Positions 1-13,520 are shown, counted from the first letter of the stretch. The stretch is DNA of 64,000 nt from Chlorops oryzae (GCA_020466095.1 CM035806.1:164557379-164621378); one strand, 5' to 3'. Made by a program: numbers and translations. The notes: generated by a model from the letters alone, not told the origin.

Positions 1-940
1 TCTATTTGCAGCCATAGATACATATTGTATAAGTAGTATGCTAGAGCATTTATCTTTTTCTTTGCATGTTAGAGATGCGTGCGTTGCGCGAATTAATTTT
101 CCACCATTCTCACATGTCACGTCATGCAGAAAAACTTTCAAGTTTTGCTATTTTTTTCATTTCAATTTTTTTTTTTTTTTTTCAACATTCTCATGGTGGT
201 CACAAGACTTTTGGAATGAAAAAAATTTTTGGGAAAAGAAATTCGAAATATCGAGTCGAAATCCCTAATAATTTGTTATAAAAAATTTGAATTTTACTTC
301 TGTGGTTCGAAAGCAGTGCTTCCCAGCGTAATACTCTTTCATAAAGCCGAGAGTATTGCCGCTTTTCTGCAGTAATGAGCCGGTCGATTTCCTAAGAAGG
401 ACTGGCGCCTTTGACCGGTCCAAATCCTACCGGTTATATGTATTATGGCAGTTCGCTCCATCAAATTTGGCTGGCCGGCGATCGATAATTATCAACGTGT
501 TGGTCTAAGAGTTGCCGTTCGTACACGTTAAAAATGTATTACTATGGAGAAAAACAAATTTTTTTGTTTGAATATATATTTTGCTAAATGATTGACATTG
601 ATTGACATGCGATCAACTAACAAAAGGCAAATGAAACATGTAAATGCCTTATGATAAATTTCGTAGTTTATTTCGATTTTACGCTTCAATTTTTTTTTTT
701 CAGTGCATTTGTCTCCCTCAAGCATGTGAAAAATTTGAAAAATTGTGCAAGCGGTCGTTTTGGTCAGCACTGTTCTAAAGCTATGTCGCATTATGGTCTC
801 GAAAGCATTATCACAAATTTCGTTGCATACTTTATGGCTAAAGTTTGTTTATTTTTAACGTTTACTTAAATGATAAATTATTTTAAATTTATTTTTTGGG
901 AACGCAGTCATATATGTTTTAAAACATTTTCACTTATATA

Positions 941-1174
941 CAGGGCTCGGATTTTGTTGAATTTTATAATTTTCAAGCATACTTTATGGGGAAAAAAAAA
1001 ATTTTTTTTCTTACCAATTAGTTAAGCAAAGTTGAACTTCAAACCGCTTTTCGAGCTTAAAAAAAAATTCATATTGAAGCTAAAAATCGATTTGAATCTT
1101 AAATTTAAGTGACCGAAATTTGTACTCCATAACGTATGCTTTAAATTTATAAAAGTTAACGAAATCCGAGCCCT
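941..1174 (+). mobile_element. hAT-like MITE, family A (copy 1)
   Basis: It begins CAGGGCTCGGATTTTGTTG and ends with the inverted form (AAATCCGAGCCCT), with the inner motif AAAGCATACTT / AAGTATGCTTTAAAT near both ends. It is about 234 bp with no coding capacity. Other copies of the family (16658, 16927, 24890, 44092) are flanked by 8-bp duplications. Here the flanks do not match, so this copy is probably older. Confidence 0.7.
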
Positions 1175-2867
1175 TTTTAAATAACATTGCGGGTTTCGTG
1201 AAACATCGTTAATCGATGAGGTGTTTCATGAACTCATCGGGAGCTCGTGTATTTCCGTTGAGGCCATGTCACGCACTCGCTGCTTCCTCTGAAATGAAAT
1301 TTAATCTGCGATCGTTTCGCGTAGGTCACGACACGGTACCCATCTCTAATGTAGATATTTGAATGGGGGGGCAAAAAAATGAAAAAAAACATTACGACTT
1401 ATAATTAACGAAGCAAAGAACACATTCGGAATTCTGAACAACAATACAAAAAAAAAAAAAAAAAAACATGCCAAAAACTGAGAGCTTATCGTACCTATCA
1501 CAGACACTAAACCAAGTTCAAATGTGTCAGCTCTAGAGAGTGCCGTTAACCCTTTTGTGGTCGACTTATTTTAATTTTCATTTACATGTATACAATCTTC
1601 ATATGCATGTGTGTATATGTGTATTTAATGCGCTTTTGAGACTTTCAGCGTAGGTATGTATATTCAAGTTTTTAACTTTCAATAAATTTTGCTACCGTAT
1701 AGAGCAATTAAGACAAAAATTTCTATTCAGAAAATTATGTTTTTTTTTCGATTGCATTCAAAGCGAAAACCTCTGAGCAGAGAAATTAAATTGCCTCATG
1801 GACCATTGGCGTCCACTCGTGATGGACTCCATTCTATACATACATATATCAAAGAGCTACAAAGTCCTTAAAAATAAATAAATAAATGAATAAATAAATA
1901 TAAAAAAGCAGACCACAACCAACGTTACAACCACGTAGAAATCTGGCCATGAATTTACATATCAATGTTTTGTTTTTTCATTCTTTTTTCATTCGTAAGG
2001 ATCGTTCAAAAGGTATATATACCTAGCAATATACTATAGAAGAAGTATGTATTCAAATTCAAAATGGCGCACAATAGCTGCCATGCTAATCCCTTTATGT
2101 GAATTCTTCTCAATTGCCCTTTAGCAATCATTGCATAACAATGCAAAAAAAAGAAGAAAAAAAATTAAAATTATGTTTAAACTCTAGGCTACGATCTCTT
2201 TTTAGCCGTGCATCAAATAGGCTCTAGATTGTCAAACGTTATTTGCAAAAACAAAACAAAACGAAGCAGAAAAAGTAAAGTAAAATAGAAATGTGTATGA
2301 AAACAAGAGCCCCAAGAAGATACACAATGAAATGGACAATGTTAGGTTGTTTCACTATAAAAATTGCAGGAAATATAAAAATATCAAATGTCCACCTGTC
2401 CTAACATGCTGTTTTTAACCCTTTCGCTACCAAATTCCACAAATTCCACTTAAATGCTCCCACAAATTAAAATGTTTTGTTCAGAATTTCTTTTTTTTTT
2501 TAATATCCGCATTCCCATCTAAGGTGAGTGGCTACTTTTAACCCATTCACTGCCAAGCATCCTCAGGGGTGCACAAAGAAAACCCAGTTGTTTTTGTTAA
2601 AAATCCTATACGGATGTCTTATCCAAATAGTTATGAAACGGTTAACCTTAACTGCTGTGCTCTAAGTTCAAAAATATGCTATGAATAAGCCCACTGAAGC
2701 CGTACTGATTTTATCAGTACAATACTGATTTTCGGCTCATTGTACTGATTGAAAATCGTTACTGATTCAGTACTGATTTCGTACTGATTCTTGAACATTT
2801 CTCAAATCAATTATTCTACGATAAACACAGACTCAAAATGTCTCACTCTTAAGTAGTATGGCTACGT

Positions 2868-3336
2868 GATATTTAATTTTCTCATCTTATTTTCAAAAAA
2901 TTTATTAGACATATGGGGTACCAAATTAAAGGAAATCGATCCAGCGTTTTGAATAAAATAAGAAATGTGGGTGTTAATATGACCTTTTTCATACCAAAAT
3001 GGCTCTCAAAGTCAAAAAATGTTTTAAAAAATTTAAAATTTTGACTTTGAAGGCTCAAATACCCTTGAAGCTGCAATAAAGTATAAGACTATTTTATACG
3101 CCTAGAAAGGTCTGACAATTCTCTGTCGAACTGCATTAAAATTTTTATCTTGGATTCAAACGTTGAGGCGTGAAAATTTTATTTCTGAAACAACCGCAAA
3201 TTTCTTTCTTTCCCTTATAACTCCTCAGGGGTGCATTTTGGACCCCCCCACCCCCCTGCCATACGATTTTTAGTTAGTTCTGACCCCCTCTATCAGCTCC
3301 CGACCGGTTGACCTTCATAAACGGAACACCCTGTAT
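2868..3336. repeat. 470-bp dispersed repeat, copy 1
   Basis: Nearly the same sequence recurs at 47593-48066, starting GATATTTAATTTTCTCAT and ending GGAACACCCTGTAT. Shared landmarks include TTATTAGACATATGGGGTA near the start, a run of C around ACCCCCC, and CTCCCGACCGGTTGACCTTC near the end. I see no clear terminal inverted repeats and no open frame shared by both copies. The family is unidentified. Confidence 0.65.
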
Positions 3337-3807
3337 ATAAAAGTGTACTGATTTGTACTGATTTTTCTCTGTACTTGGCAATTTGTACTGCTTTGGTGCG
3401 AAAAAAATATGGTGGCCTTAGCTATGAATTTACATGTTATACCGAAAAAGAAAAATTCAAACGGGTGTATGTGAGGATGGGATTATAACGGCTATAGCAG
3501 TGAGTCTATTTACATACGCCTAAAAACTCAACGATCCTGCAATCGATCGATACAATATCAAGCCCCCCTCCCCCGTCTTATCAAGTTATCCAGCGCTATT
3601 GATTGATCGAGTTAGTTTTTCTTTTTTCAATCAGCCTTACATCCTCATAAATCCAATGGATGACCCACCGACACCCATCAATATTGAGCGGAAGAAAAAG
3701 TGCCGTAGAAAACATTCTCTTGAGTGGATTAAAGTCCTTGTTCTGAATTTTCAGCAACGGTGATCGAACAGACTCGAGCACACATCAAAGCCGTTCTCTG
3801 GTACCTC

Positions 3808-3885
3808 TATATAGCGAGATTCGAACTCCTCGGGTACCTCGGATCGATAGCCCAGACTCTCCACGCTGAGCCATTCCAGCCGGCC
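3808..3885 (-). repeat. tRNA-like unit (probable SINE or tRNA relic)
   Basis: Read on the minus strand it has an A-box-like TGGCTCAGCGTGG and, about 40 bp on, a B-box-like AGTTCGAATCTC, at tRNA-like spacing. I could not draw a convincing acceptor stem and anticodon arm, so it is not called as a functional tRNA. Confidence 0.4.
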
Positions 3886-5346
3886 CAGTGCGCGTCTCTT
3901 TCCATTTCCATTTCCACGAACCACGAAGCCAATGTGCTGCCTCTATTGCATCTCCAGTTCAATCGCCAACTGGGTGTCCGTTCGAACATATTCCCATAAA
4001 AAGTGTCAATAGGAGAGAATGCATTGGCACGGGTACAGCTGGTCACTAGTACTGGTTACGTAGGAACTAATGACAGATTGCATTAGTCAGTAGTGATACT
4101 CACTGCAAGGATAATACACACATCTGTTTGTGTTTTATATATTAAAAAATTATATTATTCGTTCGAGAAAAAGCAACCCAAGCTGCTTACATACAACTGT
4201 GAAAGATTTTTTTTCCATTTTTTCCAAGGCACGTTCTATATTAATTTTGTGCTTTTTAAGTTCTTTTTCTTATTTCAAATGCGTTTGTATTCCATTGTCG
4301 TCCTTCCGCTCTGCTCTTCCCTAACGTTTATTGTATTATTTTTAACACACTCAGGTTATTAAAATGAAAATAAAACAGAAAAACAAAACAAAAAAACATT
4401 GAAAAAAAATCATAAAAAATAAAAAAAATATAAGTATATATAAAAATAATAATAAAAAGAAGAGAAAAGGAAAGGAAAACAACAAAAAAAAGGAGCGTCA
4501 GAGGACGTCATACGAAAATGCAAAGAATGCTTCTTTTTTACCTTTTCATTTACCCGCAAAAATATATTCACCCACTCAGTCTATTCATTTACACACGGTC
4601 ATTGCACACACAAATATTTATGTAAGTAAATAATCAGATTCACATATTTATATATTTTCATATTTTCATATTTTATATTATATTTATATACCTACATAAT
4701 TAAATAATATATAGTTTACATATACATATGCACATGTTCGTATATATTTATATTTTTATATGTGCATATGTATTGTATATCTATATTATATGTATATATG
4801 CCTGCTCTGATTTTCACGCTCCAATTATTTTTGCTTTCAATTTAATTCCTACTGTCGCTTCAATATAGTAGAAGGCATAGAGGCTAGGAAGATGTAGTCG
4901 ACCGGTTGACGGGGGGTGTGGGGCAATGTGGGTCGACTGCTGTTCAGGATTCGTGTGAGATGCTACTGCACAATGTTACAGTGCAGTGTGGTGGGCCATG
5001 CCGTATCGCATGGTATGTGCATAGTGCGGTATTTGCGAATACTCACTGCATTTGCATTTAACATTACGGCACGTGCATACATGCATTTGTGTGAAAGCCT
5101 CGCAGTCGCCAGACGCCCTGTCGCTGACTTTCAGGTCCATTTCTGGCTGACGACGAAATTCCGCACAGACCGAGAAACAATTATTCCGATGCCACCACAC
5201 TCATTTGTCCCTATAAAAAGCCTATAAAATACTGCAATAACAAAGAAAAAAAAAAAAAAATAACCATAAATAAATTTTTAAATAAATAGGAATTTTTTCC
5301 GAAAAAATTGTGAAATTCTTTATTCCTACTGACCTGTCATTGAATA

Positions 5347-5380
<34 letters not shown>

Positions 5381-6421
5381 GGTATATGGAAGTCTGCAAG
5401 AATCGGGAATATCATCGAGAAACCCTTAAAATATTGAACGTAGGAATTCTCATTTTCGGGGTCCCGGATTCGTCCAGTTGCTGGTGTACACATTTTGTTG
5501 GCGGCGCATTTCCTCTGGGGTAATAAACAAATACATATGTATGAACATATATGTGTGCTACGCCCATGGAAAAATTCCATGTTTGTATGATCGTATGAAT
5601 GCGACATGTATGTGTTTGTGTTTGTATGAAAAAAAACCCTTTATTTCCTTTTGATTCGGCCAACTTTCGTCAACTGTGTGCGTGTGTGTGTGTGTGTGCG
5701 TGTGTGCATGCAATGCGCGCGCTAAAGGGACACTTCCTTCCATTGCATTCAACGAATGGTTTAATTGCATTGAATGCAATCGCAATTTTTCGACTTCCAA
5801 CATTCCAATTATGCATGCATGCAGTTTGTAACATTGAAAGCGGCAGTAAGTTAAGGCTCTTTCCCCCTCTCTCGTTCTCGTTCTCGTTCGCGTTCACGAT
5901 CTTTCGTCGAGCGCTTTTTAATCGTCAGTTCAAGTCCGAATCGAGTTAAGCAAATTTCCTTTGAGTTCTTTCAATGTGCCTCTCGGAGCCTTGAAAATAA
6001 GGACGTGATGCAAATTGAACCTACACAACTTTACAAAAGCATTTCTGTGTGACCCTGAACTATGGTATGTTGCTCGACGATGCAAAGTTTCTTATACGGC
6101 GCATTGTGTACGACCAAAAGTGGTGGTAACGCCAGGCAATAGGATGTTGAATTCGAATAAAAATCAAATAATCATTACAATTTACTGTTTATTTTGAATT
6201 CCAAATCATTTTTATTAATTTTAGATATTATCCGCAGCCCAATAGAAATGAGAGCGTAGGGTTATGTTGGGATGGAATGGAATGAATCTTCAGACTTATA
6301 CTAAGATATACTAACCGAATTTTCTCTTAGAATCTCCTTCCTCCCTTTCATGCATAACGATTCCGATGATGCTATTCCTTCACAGAGAATTTTTTAATCG
6401 AAACTTCCGGTATAGAATCTA

Positions 6422-6456
<35 letters not shown>

Positions 6457-6543
6457 CTCTCTCTCTCTCTCTATCCCCTCTCTCTCTCTCTCTATCCCTC
6501 TCTATCCCTCTCTCTCGCTATCCCTCTCTCTTTCTCTCATCTC

Positions 6544-6596
<53 letters not shown>

Positions 6597-6680
6597 TCTC
6601 TCTACTCTATCTCTATCTCTCTCTCTCTCTCCTCTCTCTATCCCTCTCTCTATCCCTCTCTCTATCCCTTCTCTCTATCT

Positions 6681-6755
<75 letters not shown>

Positions 6756-6853
6756 CTTCCCTCTCTCTATCTCTCTCATCCCTCTCTCTATCTCCTCTCT
6801 ATCTTCTCTCTCTCTCTCTCTCTCTCTATCTCCATCTCTCTCATTCTCTATCA
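6422..6853. repeat. (CT)n / (CTAT) pyrimidine microsatellite
   Basis: About 430 bp are almost purely CT dinucleotides with scattered A and CCC interruptions. It produces a long spurious Ser/Leu-rich reading frame on the + strand. Confidence 0.97.
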
Positions 6854-6856
6854 AAA

Positions 6857-6978
6857 ATGAAAAACTTCATATAAAAAACGCTTCAGAAAAGAATCAGAAA
6901 TTTTCTGAAGTGGTTTTTTTTTTTTTTCATACGAAGTTTTTCTGTTTCATTTCTGACAGAACTGGAGATAACCCCTAA
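6857..6978. repeat. Palindromic MITE fragment related to 46190-46337
   Basis: It contains AAAACTTCATATAAAAA and, inverted, TACGAAGTTTTTCTG, and ends TTTCTGACAGAACTGGAGATAACCCC. The last part matches the inverted ends of the complete copy at 46190. The left end appears lost against the CT microsatellite. Confidence 0.45.
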
Positions 6979-7152
6979 TCTCACCCCTTAGATAGGTGAT
7001 TTTCTTTTGCTTCTTCTCCATCAGTATTTGCCCCGCGGTCCATTTTAAGTCATGCTTCCGAATTGAACCCTAAGAAGCCACGAGCTCTTACGTCCTAATC
7101 CAATGTGTATCCTGAAAATGGTATTTAGGGAACCCACTCAAGCTCGGCACCC

Positions 7153-7154
<2 letters not shown>

Positions 7155-7197
<43 letters not shown>

Positions 7198-7212
7198 ATA
7201 TATATATAATAT
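7155..7212. repeat. (TA)n microsatellite
   Basis: This is a run of alternating TA of about 55 bp. A second, shorter (AT)n run lies at 7985-8014. Confidence 0.95.
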
Positions 7213-7980
7213 AAATATTTTATATTTTTTTAGAATATTTTCAAATCACTCTCCCTCCCCATTATTTATACCTATATTCCACTAGCTCTCTTTAATTAGG
7301 TTTAAAAAAGCCTTTATACATCCCAACAATATATTGATCGCGGCACCAAGACCGTAGAACCAAACCCTCCCTCTTATTCCTGTGACGAAGCGCACTATTT
7401 TCTTGAACCTTCTCGCAGGATAGGTGACTTCCTCTGTTGCTACAACTTGGCGCAGGCTTTTTGATTTTATAGTAAGTTATTTGAAATACGAGTAAGAAGA
7501 GGAGAAGTTTCCTTAATCGACCACAAAACGACCAGCAAAAAAAAAAAAAAAAATTACTCGGAATATATCTTATGAAAATGCAGAGTATTTTGTATATGAG
7601 AACTGACTTGAACTAGAGTAGGAATAAGTGATCTAGAAGAAGTTAAGGTAGCTACAAATTAAAAGCAACTGATACAAATGGGACAATTGACCTCTAATGG
7701 ACCACAGGAGGTCTTCTCGTGGACCAGTCAATTGTGGTAGTGGTTATTTGTTTGAAAAGACAGCTAAAGGTATTGGTTGGCAAACTTAAAGTTTTTTTTT
7801 TTTTGGTATTTTTGTTACTAAATAGTTGGGTAGTAGCTGGAGAGTAGCTGGTGGGATTACTGCACAAGCAGAGAAAAAATATCACATACCCAATTATATT
7901 TTGCAGGCATTACATATGTAATTGGGTATGATGTAATTATATTTTCATAATTACGTTCGATTACATTTTTCATTACCTCC

Positions 7981-8017
<37 letters not shown>

Positions 8018-8844
8018 ATTGTATCAAATGGAAAAAAAAATTATTTCAATTACATATACAATTCCATCCAATTAAACATCTAATCGCCTGCAATGATATA
8101 TGTAATTGTATCGAATCATATACATACAAACAAATGCAATTACATATTACATACATAATTGCGTCTAATTAAATTTTTGATCCCCTGCAATTTAAAATAT
8201 ATTTATTCTATATAACAATATAGAAAAAGGCATTCTCCACGATTGAGCGGAATATATTTCACGACGTCATATTCGTGGTCCACCTGTCCCTTGGAGTGCC
8301 TAAGGATTTTGAAAACTTAATCACTCAATTTTAATTTCTTACATACTTGCTACGAATTTACTCCTTTTATTTTATGCGGTCCAAGGTACACATACCAAAG
8401 GACCAAAGGTACACTTGCATGGTGTACCTTGAACCGTTTTGGATTGGTATGGTAAAAGTAGTTTTTCTATTTATTGGTAAGGAGGAGAAAAATAAATGAC
8501 TCGTCATTTAATGTCGGAAGGATATGAGAGAACTTATATAAAAGAAAAACTAAAGAAAACATCCTGCAAAATTTTCTAGATTGAAAAATGTGAAATCCGG
8601 ACCAAGGTACACACCTCTCCCCTACTCTTATAATTAATACCTTAAAGCGATCAACTGAAAAGTTAATTATCGAAATTGTTGCAACTGCCATCAAATAAAA
8701 ACTTCCAGATATTTCCTTCATTGGCCTCGATTCCACAACGATGCAAAAAAAAAAAATAAAAGTAAATAAACAGAACAGCAGAAATAATAAATTGAAATCC
8801 TTATGAAGAAATCTGAAAAATTTCTTCAAAACGAGCATAGTATA

Positions 8845-10135
8845 ACAGGTTGGCTGATAAGTCCCCGGTCTAACAAAGAAAAAACAATTTTTTTTTTGTC
8901 ACAATTCGTTTTTATTATTCAACATAGTTCCCTTGAAGAGCGATACAACGATTATAACGCACTTCCAATTTTTTGATACCATTTTGGTAGTACTCCTTCG
9001 GTTTTGCCTCAAAATAGGCCTCAGTTTCGGAGATCACCTCTTCATTGCAGCCAAATTTTTTCCCTGCGAGCATCCTTTTGAGGTCTGAGAACAAGAAAAG
9101 TCGCTGGGGGCCAGATCTGGAGAATACGTGTGGTGGGGAAGCAATTCGAAGCCTAATTCATGAATTTTTGCCATCGTTCTCAATGACTTGTGGCACGGTG
9201 CGTTGTCTTGGTGGAACAACACTTTTTCTTCTTCATATGGGGCCGTTTTGCCGCGATTTCGACCTTCAAACGCTCCAATAATGACATATAATAGTCACTG
9301 TTGATGGTTTTTCCTTCTCAAGATAATCGATATAAAATTATTCCATGCCCCATTCCAAAAAAAAAGAGGCCATTACTTTGCTAGCGGACTTTGAGTTCTT
9401 TCCACGCTTCGGAGACGGTTCACCGATCGCTGTCCACTCAGCCGACTGTCGATTGGACTCAGGAGTGTAGTGATAGAGCCATGTTTCATCCATTGTCACA
9501 TATCGACGCAAAAACTCGGGTGTATGCGAGTTAACAGCTGCAAACACCGCTCAGAATCATACAACACGTTGTTGTTTTTGGTCAAATGTGAGCTCGCGCG
9601 GCACCCATTTTGCACAGAGCTTTTTCATATCCAAATATTGATGAATGATATGACCAACACGTTCCTTTGATATCTTTAAGGCCTCTGCGATCTCGATCAA
9701 CTTCATTTTACGGTCATTCAAATCATTTTGTGAATTTTTTTGATGTTTTCGTCGGTAACACCTCTTTCGGCGTCCACTGCGTTCACCGTCCTCCGTGCTC
9801 ATTTCACACGCTTGAATTTTGCATACCAATCAATTATTGTTGATTTTCCTGGGGCAGAGTCCGGAAACTCATTATCAAGCCAAATTTTTGCTTCCACTGT
9901 ATTTTTTCCCTTCAGAAAACAGTATTTTATCAAACACGAAATTCCTTTTTTTTTCCATTTTTTTCACAATAACAAAAGTTGCTTCACAAAGACGCCTATC
10001 TCACAAACTAATTGACTTACAGACGTCAAATTTTGACACGAATCATTTGAAGATTGCCACTATATAAAAATAATATGCATTTAATACTAGCGACGCCATC
10101 TATGTGTCAGACCGGGGACTTATCAGCCAACCTGT
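8845..10135 (-). mobile_element. Himar1-like mariner, broken copy
   Basis: This 1291-bp element is bounded by 27-bp inverted repeats beginning ACAGGTTGGCTGATAAGTCC (8845-8871 and inverted at 10109-10135) and flanked by TA on both sides (8843-8844, 10136-10137). Ends, length and layout match the intact copy at 31616-32908. The transposase on the minus strand is disrupted. The element lies antisense to sif, about 820 bp upstream of the exon at 10954. Confidence 0.95.
8915..9958 (-). pseudogene. Mariner transposase pseudogene (Himar1-like)
   Basis: The minus-strand coding region matches the intact transposase at 31683-32729 piece by piece but is broken by several small indels. Three separate frames carry recognisable parts: the helix-turn-helix region with WVPRELT (about 9557-9829), the first catalytic block MDETWLYHYTPE (about 9338-9547), and HQDNAPCHKS with YSPDLAPSD (about 9034-9222). 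The frame is lost just after the last catalytic aspartate and again between each block, so no functional protein can be made. The start (9958) and stop (8915) are placed by alignment with the intact copy. Its terminal repeats remain good, so it could in principle be moved by an active transposase supplied elsewhere; that is inference. Confidence 0.93.
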
Positions 10136-10953
10136 TATTATGACGCGCACCGGTTTAAAGGGTTTTTTTTAAAAAAAATTGTTTTTCTTTTTCTTTTCGT
10201 TTTATTTACTTGTTTAACTTCATGTTGACAATGCACTTAATTTATAAAATAATTTCTATTTTTTCTTACATGTGAAACAAAAATGTTTAATTTGACAATT
10301 CCTCGAAGATGTCAATCGATGGTGGTCGAAAATTTGGGAAATTTAAATATAAAATAAAATCAAGCCACCAATACGACCTGTAGCCGTATTTATATTTACA
10401 AAATTCATATCTACAAATTCGAAGGTCACTAACAAAGTACAAAAAATGCAGTGAAAAGAGTTTATTTTATTTTAATTATAAGTTTGTGGAAATTGAAACA
10501 GTTTTATTTTTATTGAACTCAATAAACTCGATTATCGAGTCAGGCAAACAATCGAATCCAATAATTACCGTTAAATTGACCAATCAAGCTAATCGCCTTT
10601 CCTGGAAATTCAACAAATTTATTTAACAGGCGCTCTCGATTTTTCGTCATATGTGAATGTGAATGTGAATATGGTGCATTCCGAATGATTTCTTCAAGTT
10701 TCCACATATTTTACACTTGAAAAGAGCAAGTTTTTGATGGAATCGAGACTACGAGACAACAAAGACTCACTTCATGGTTCATTTATTCATTCGTTCATTC
10801 CCATTCAATAGTTATCTGTTCAGTCTGATAGATTTAAAAGAATATATACATATACATATGAGAAAGAAAAATATTCAGCCAAATCGAATCGATTGATTTC
10901 AAATGAATAAAAACGATTTTTTGTTTTCTTCATTTTTATTTCTTCTCTACTAG

Positions 10954-11136
10954 GATCATAAGCTGAAGCATATGGCAGAGCTTCAGCAATCCGTTGTGAC
11001 TGATCAAGATACACGGCATCAAATTCAAACTCAAATTCTACAGTGGGAGGAAAACCTGGAGCGATTGCATTGCGAACAATTCCGCTTGCGTTGCTATATG
11101 GCATCCCTGCAGAGCGGCGAACTACCGAATCCGAAG
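10954..11136 (+). CDS. sif: sif exon: coiled coil after the first PH domain
   Basis: This internal exon has 61 codons, begins [17 protein letters not shown] and ends [11 protein letters not shown]. The acceptor is TACTAG and the donor is GTAAGC, with phase 0 at both ends. In still life and Tiam1 this part is the amphipathic coiled coil of the PH-CC-Ex unit that recruits the exchange factor to membranes and scaffold partners. Visible heptad-like features are [20 protein letters not shown]. It joins without a frame break to the exon at 14175. Identity rests on recognising the highly conserved still life sequence. The ATG inside the exon is not a start, because the frame is open from the acceptor onward. 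Confidence 0.93.
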
Positions 11137-12931
11137 GTAAGCAAAAAAAAAAAAAAAAGAATTACATATGAACCTACAATTTAGATGGGCGAAAGTCGGT
11201 CCATTCCGATTTTTTGAAAGGCATCAATCTTCTAGGATTTCGAAAATAATATAAGAATAATAATTCTTTGAGATGTGAGCTGTTGGTGATGAATAATAAC
11301 AATATTATGCCCTTCGAGTTATGTGTACATATGTGTATGTATGTAAGGGGGGGGCCTTAACAGTGAGGAGATCAGACTTATTACTCTTGCAATAACAAAA
11401 GATATTACCCCGTTCATTGAATAGCTAGCTCAAATGCAAATATTTAAAAGGCGAAGCCTTAAATATTTCGAAATTTCGAAAATTTCTCAAAATCTTCCAA
11501 TGTTCTTATGTTTTTCGGCATGATTTGATGCTTAAATATTCACATCATTTTATCGCATATGAGAGATGGCATGGTATACATGCATGGTTCGCATAAAGAT
11601 TCGCTCAATGGCTTTGTGGCAATGCCGAGTATTCCTGGCATATGAGCGCAAGGATGACAGTAAAACACAAAGTCCACATAATAAATTATTAAAACATATT
11701 TACATGCATGAGAGAAAGAGAGATAGAGAAAAAGACTACCCAGAAGAGCAAGCATCCTTATATGTGCCGAATGTTAGGAAGCAGGAGAACGGAATGGAAC
11801 GAAACGAAACGGAAGGGAACGGAAGGGAACGAAGCCGAGCAGGACGACACGTCGTTGCGGAGACGAACTTTTCCCGTAGGATATTTGCCTAACAACACTC
11901 GGTTAACAACGCTTGTCTTCCCTTATACGCCTTTTATGTGATTTCCAAAGTGTTTATTCACCAATATGACTTTATCGCACTTTCTCACATACAAACATAT
12001 ATGTATTTTGTGTACACAATCTACCAACACCTCATTCGATACGAATTCGTGTTCGTGTTCGTTCGCGTGTGGAGTTTCGCAAATGCGGCGAACAAAAAAA
12101 AAAAAAAATGATTCTTTTTCTTCAAGAATTGAGTTTTCAGATGCGAAAGCTTATGTTTCGTCTAACGTCCGCAAAATGTCCGCTTGCCCCATTTCTTTGG
12201 CACTTGGGATATTGAACAGCATGCTTTAAAATCTTTAGAAATAACCAATGCAAGAATTTTTCGAAACTGAATTGAGCTGAAACTTGTGCGATTCTCTATG
12301 CTCCTATCGCCTTCTCCCCGCCGCTCCATCTTTATCTATCCATCCATCTGTCGTGCCAAACATCTACAAATTGCGTTACTCTTCATGAAAGACGCGTGGA
12401 GTTCTATTGTATTCAAAATTCGAATGTCAATTCAACTCAGTGTCGTAGAAATGGGGTCGTTAGATAGGGATTTAAATGAAATTCAAAGGAATGAAAATAA
12501 ATGCGATTTGAATGGCACGCCAAACCAACAAAAAAAAAAAAAAAAAAATAAATAAATAAATAAAAAAAACATTGAATAGAATGCAATAAAAAAGACTTAA
12601 AAAAAAGACTTAAAAAAGACTTAAAGACACAATGATTCATGGCTAAACTTGAATTTAAGTAGACTTAACTGTAGGTCAATTGAAATTGCTCTTATAGTGA
12701 GTGAATTTTCTGCTGCACAAAGAGAGTTTTAAAGTATTTATTGAAACTTTGGACATTGTCTGTCTTGTAAGTCAGTAAGCGCTAAGTGAACTTGTGTAAA
12801 CTTGTGTTCCGCTTTATGAAAATTTCATCCTGAAGTTATGCTATGCTTAATGCAATATCAGGTTGCTGAGAGAACTCGGAAAGCATTTCGAGCCTTCGTT
12901 GTGAATTTATTTAATATTCATAGATTATAAG

Positions 12932-13309
12932 CAGAGCTCGATTTTGTTGCTTTTATCAATTTAAAGCATACTAATGCAAATTTTTTACCACATTAAAGTT
13001 AAGCAATGAACTCAAAAGTTTTAACTTCAAAAAAAAAATGCATATGTTCATAGATTAAAAGTCAGATTTCAGATCTTATTTGCTTTTATCAATTTAAAGC
13101 ATACTTAATGGGGCAAAAAATATATTTCTTACCAACATTTTGCGAACAAGTTAAGCGAAGTTGAACTCCAAACAGCTTTTGTAACTTCAAAAAAAAAATG
13201 CATATTGAAGTTAAAAGTCGATTTCAATCTTAACTTTGTGTGAGTTGAATAAAATTTTTACTCCATAAAGTATGCTTTAAATTTGTAAGAGCAACAAAAT
13301 ACAAGCCCC
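12932..13309 (+). repeat. Degenerate, partly duplicated family A MITE
   Basis: Fragments of the family A sequence (GAGCTCGATTTTGTTGCTTTTATCAATTTAAAGC, given here in pieces; TATGCTTTAAATTTGTAAGAGC) appear, with the left half present twice: once from 12932 and again from about 13063. Ends are eroded and no flanking duplication is visible. Confidence 0.5.
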
Positions 13310-13433
13310 AATTATTGTAATCGAAAAATCTTGCAATTCCATACTGCGAAGGTAGTTTTTTTTTTTTATTTGAACTCGAAATAACACAATGAATGAGCCG
13401 ATAGAAGCGTCTTATATAACATATAGAGCCATA

Positions 13434-13520
13434 TACAGTCGAAACTCGCTATAATGAATTCCAAGGGACCGAAAAAAATTTCATTACAGGGAGAATTCGT
13501 TATAAGAAGAAAGAAGCTAA
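13434..13520. repeat. Possible pogo-like terminal repeat fragment
   Basis: TACAGTCGAAACTCGCTATA resembles the ends of pogo/Tigger-type elements (TACAGTCGAACCTCG form). An inverted partial match, GAGAATTCGTTATAAG, follows within 60 bp. Too short to classify firmly. Confidence 0.3.

Larger units (their letters stand above)
1..10953 (+). other. sif: sif intron sequence upstream of the first visible exon
   Basis: No exon is recognised before 10954, so this is intronic sequence of sif, whose N-terminal exons must lie upstream of the window. It is AT-rich and holds listed repeats: a MITE copy at 941, a dispersed repeat at 2868, a tRNA-like unit at 3808, a CT microsatellite at 6422, TA repeats at 7155 and 7985, and a broken mariner at 8845. 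The segment 300-520 is more GC-rich but shows nothing I recognise. Near 8380-8610 the motif AAGGTACAC occurs several times, twice as an imperfect hairpin. The remaining reading frames are short and low in complexity. Confidence 0.6.

Noticed and set aside
6366..6860. 164-codon Ser/Leu-rich frame
   Set aside because: It lies inside the (CT)n repeat; the flanking codons show no protein signature.
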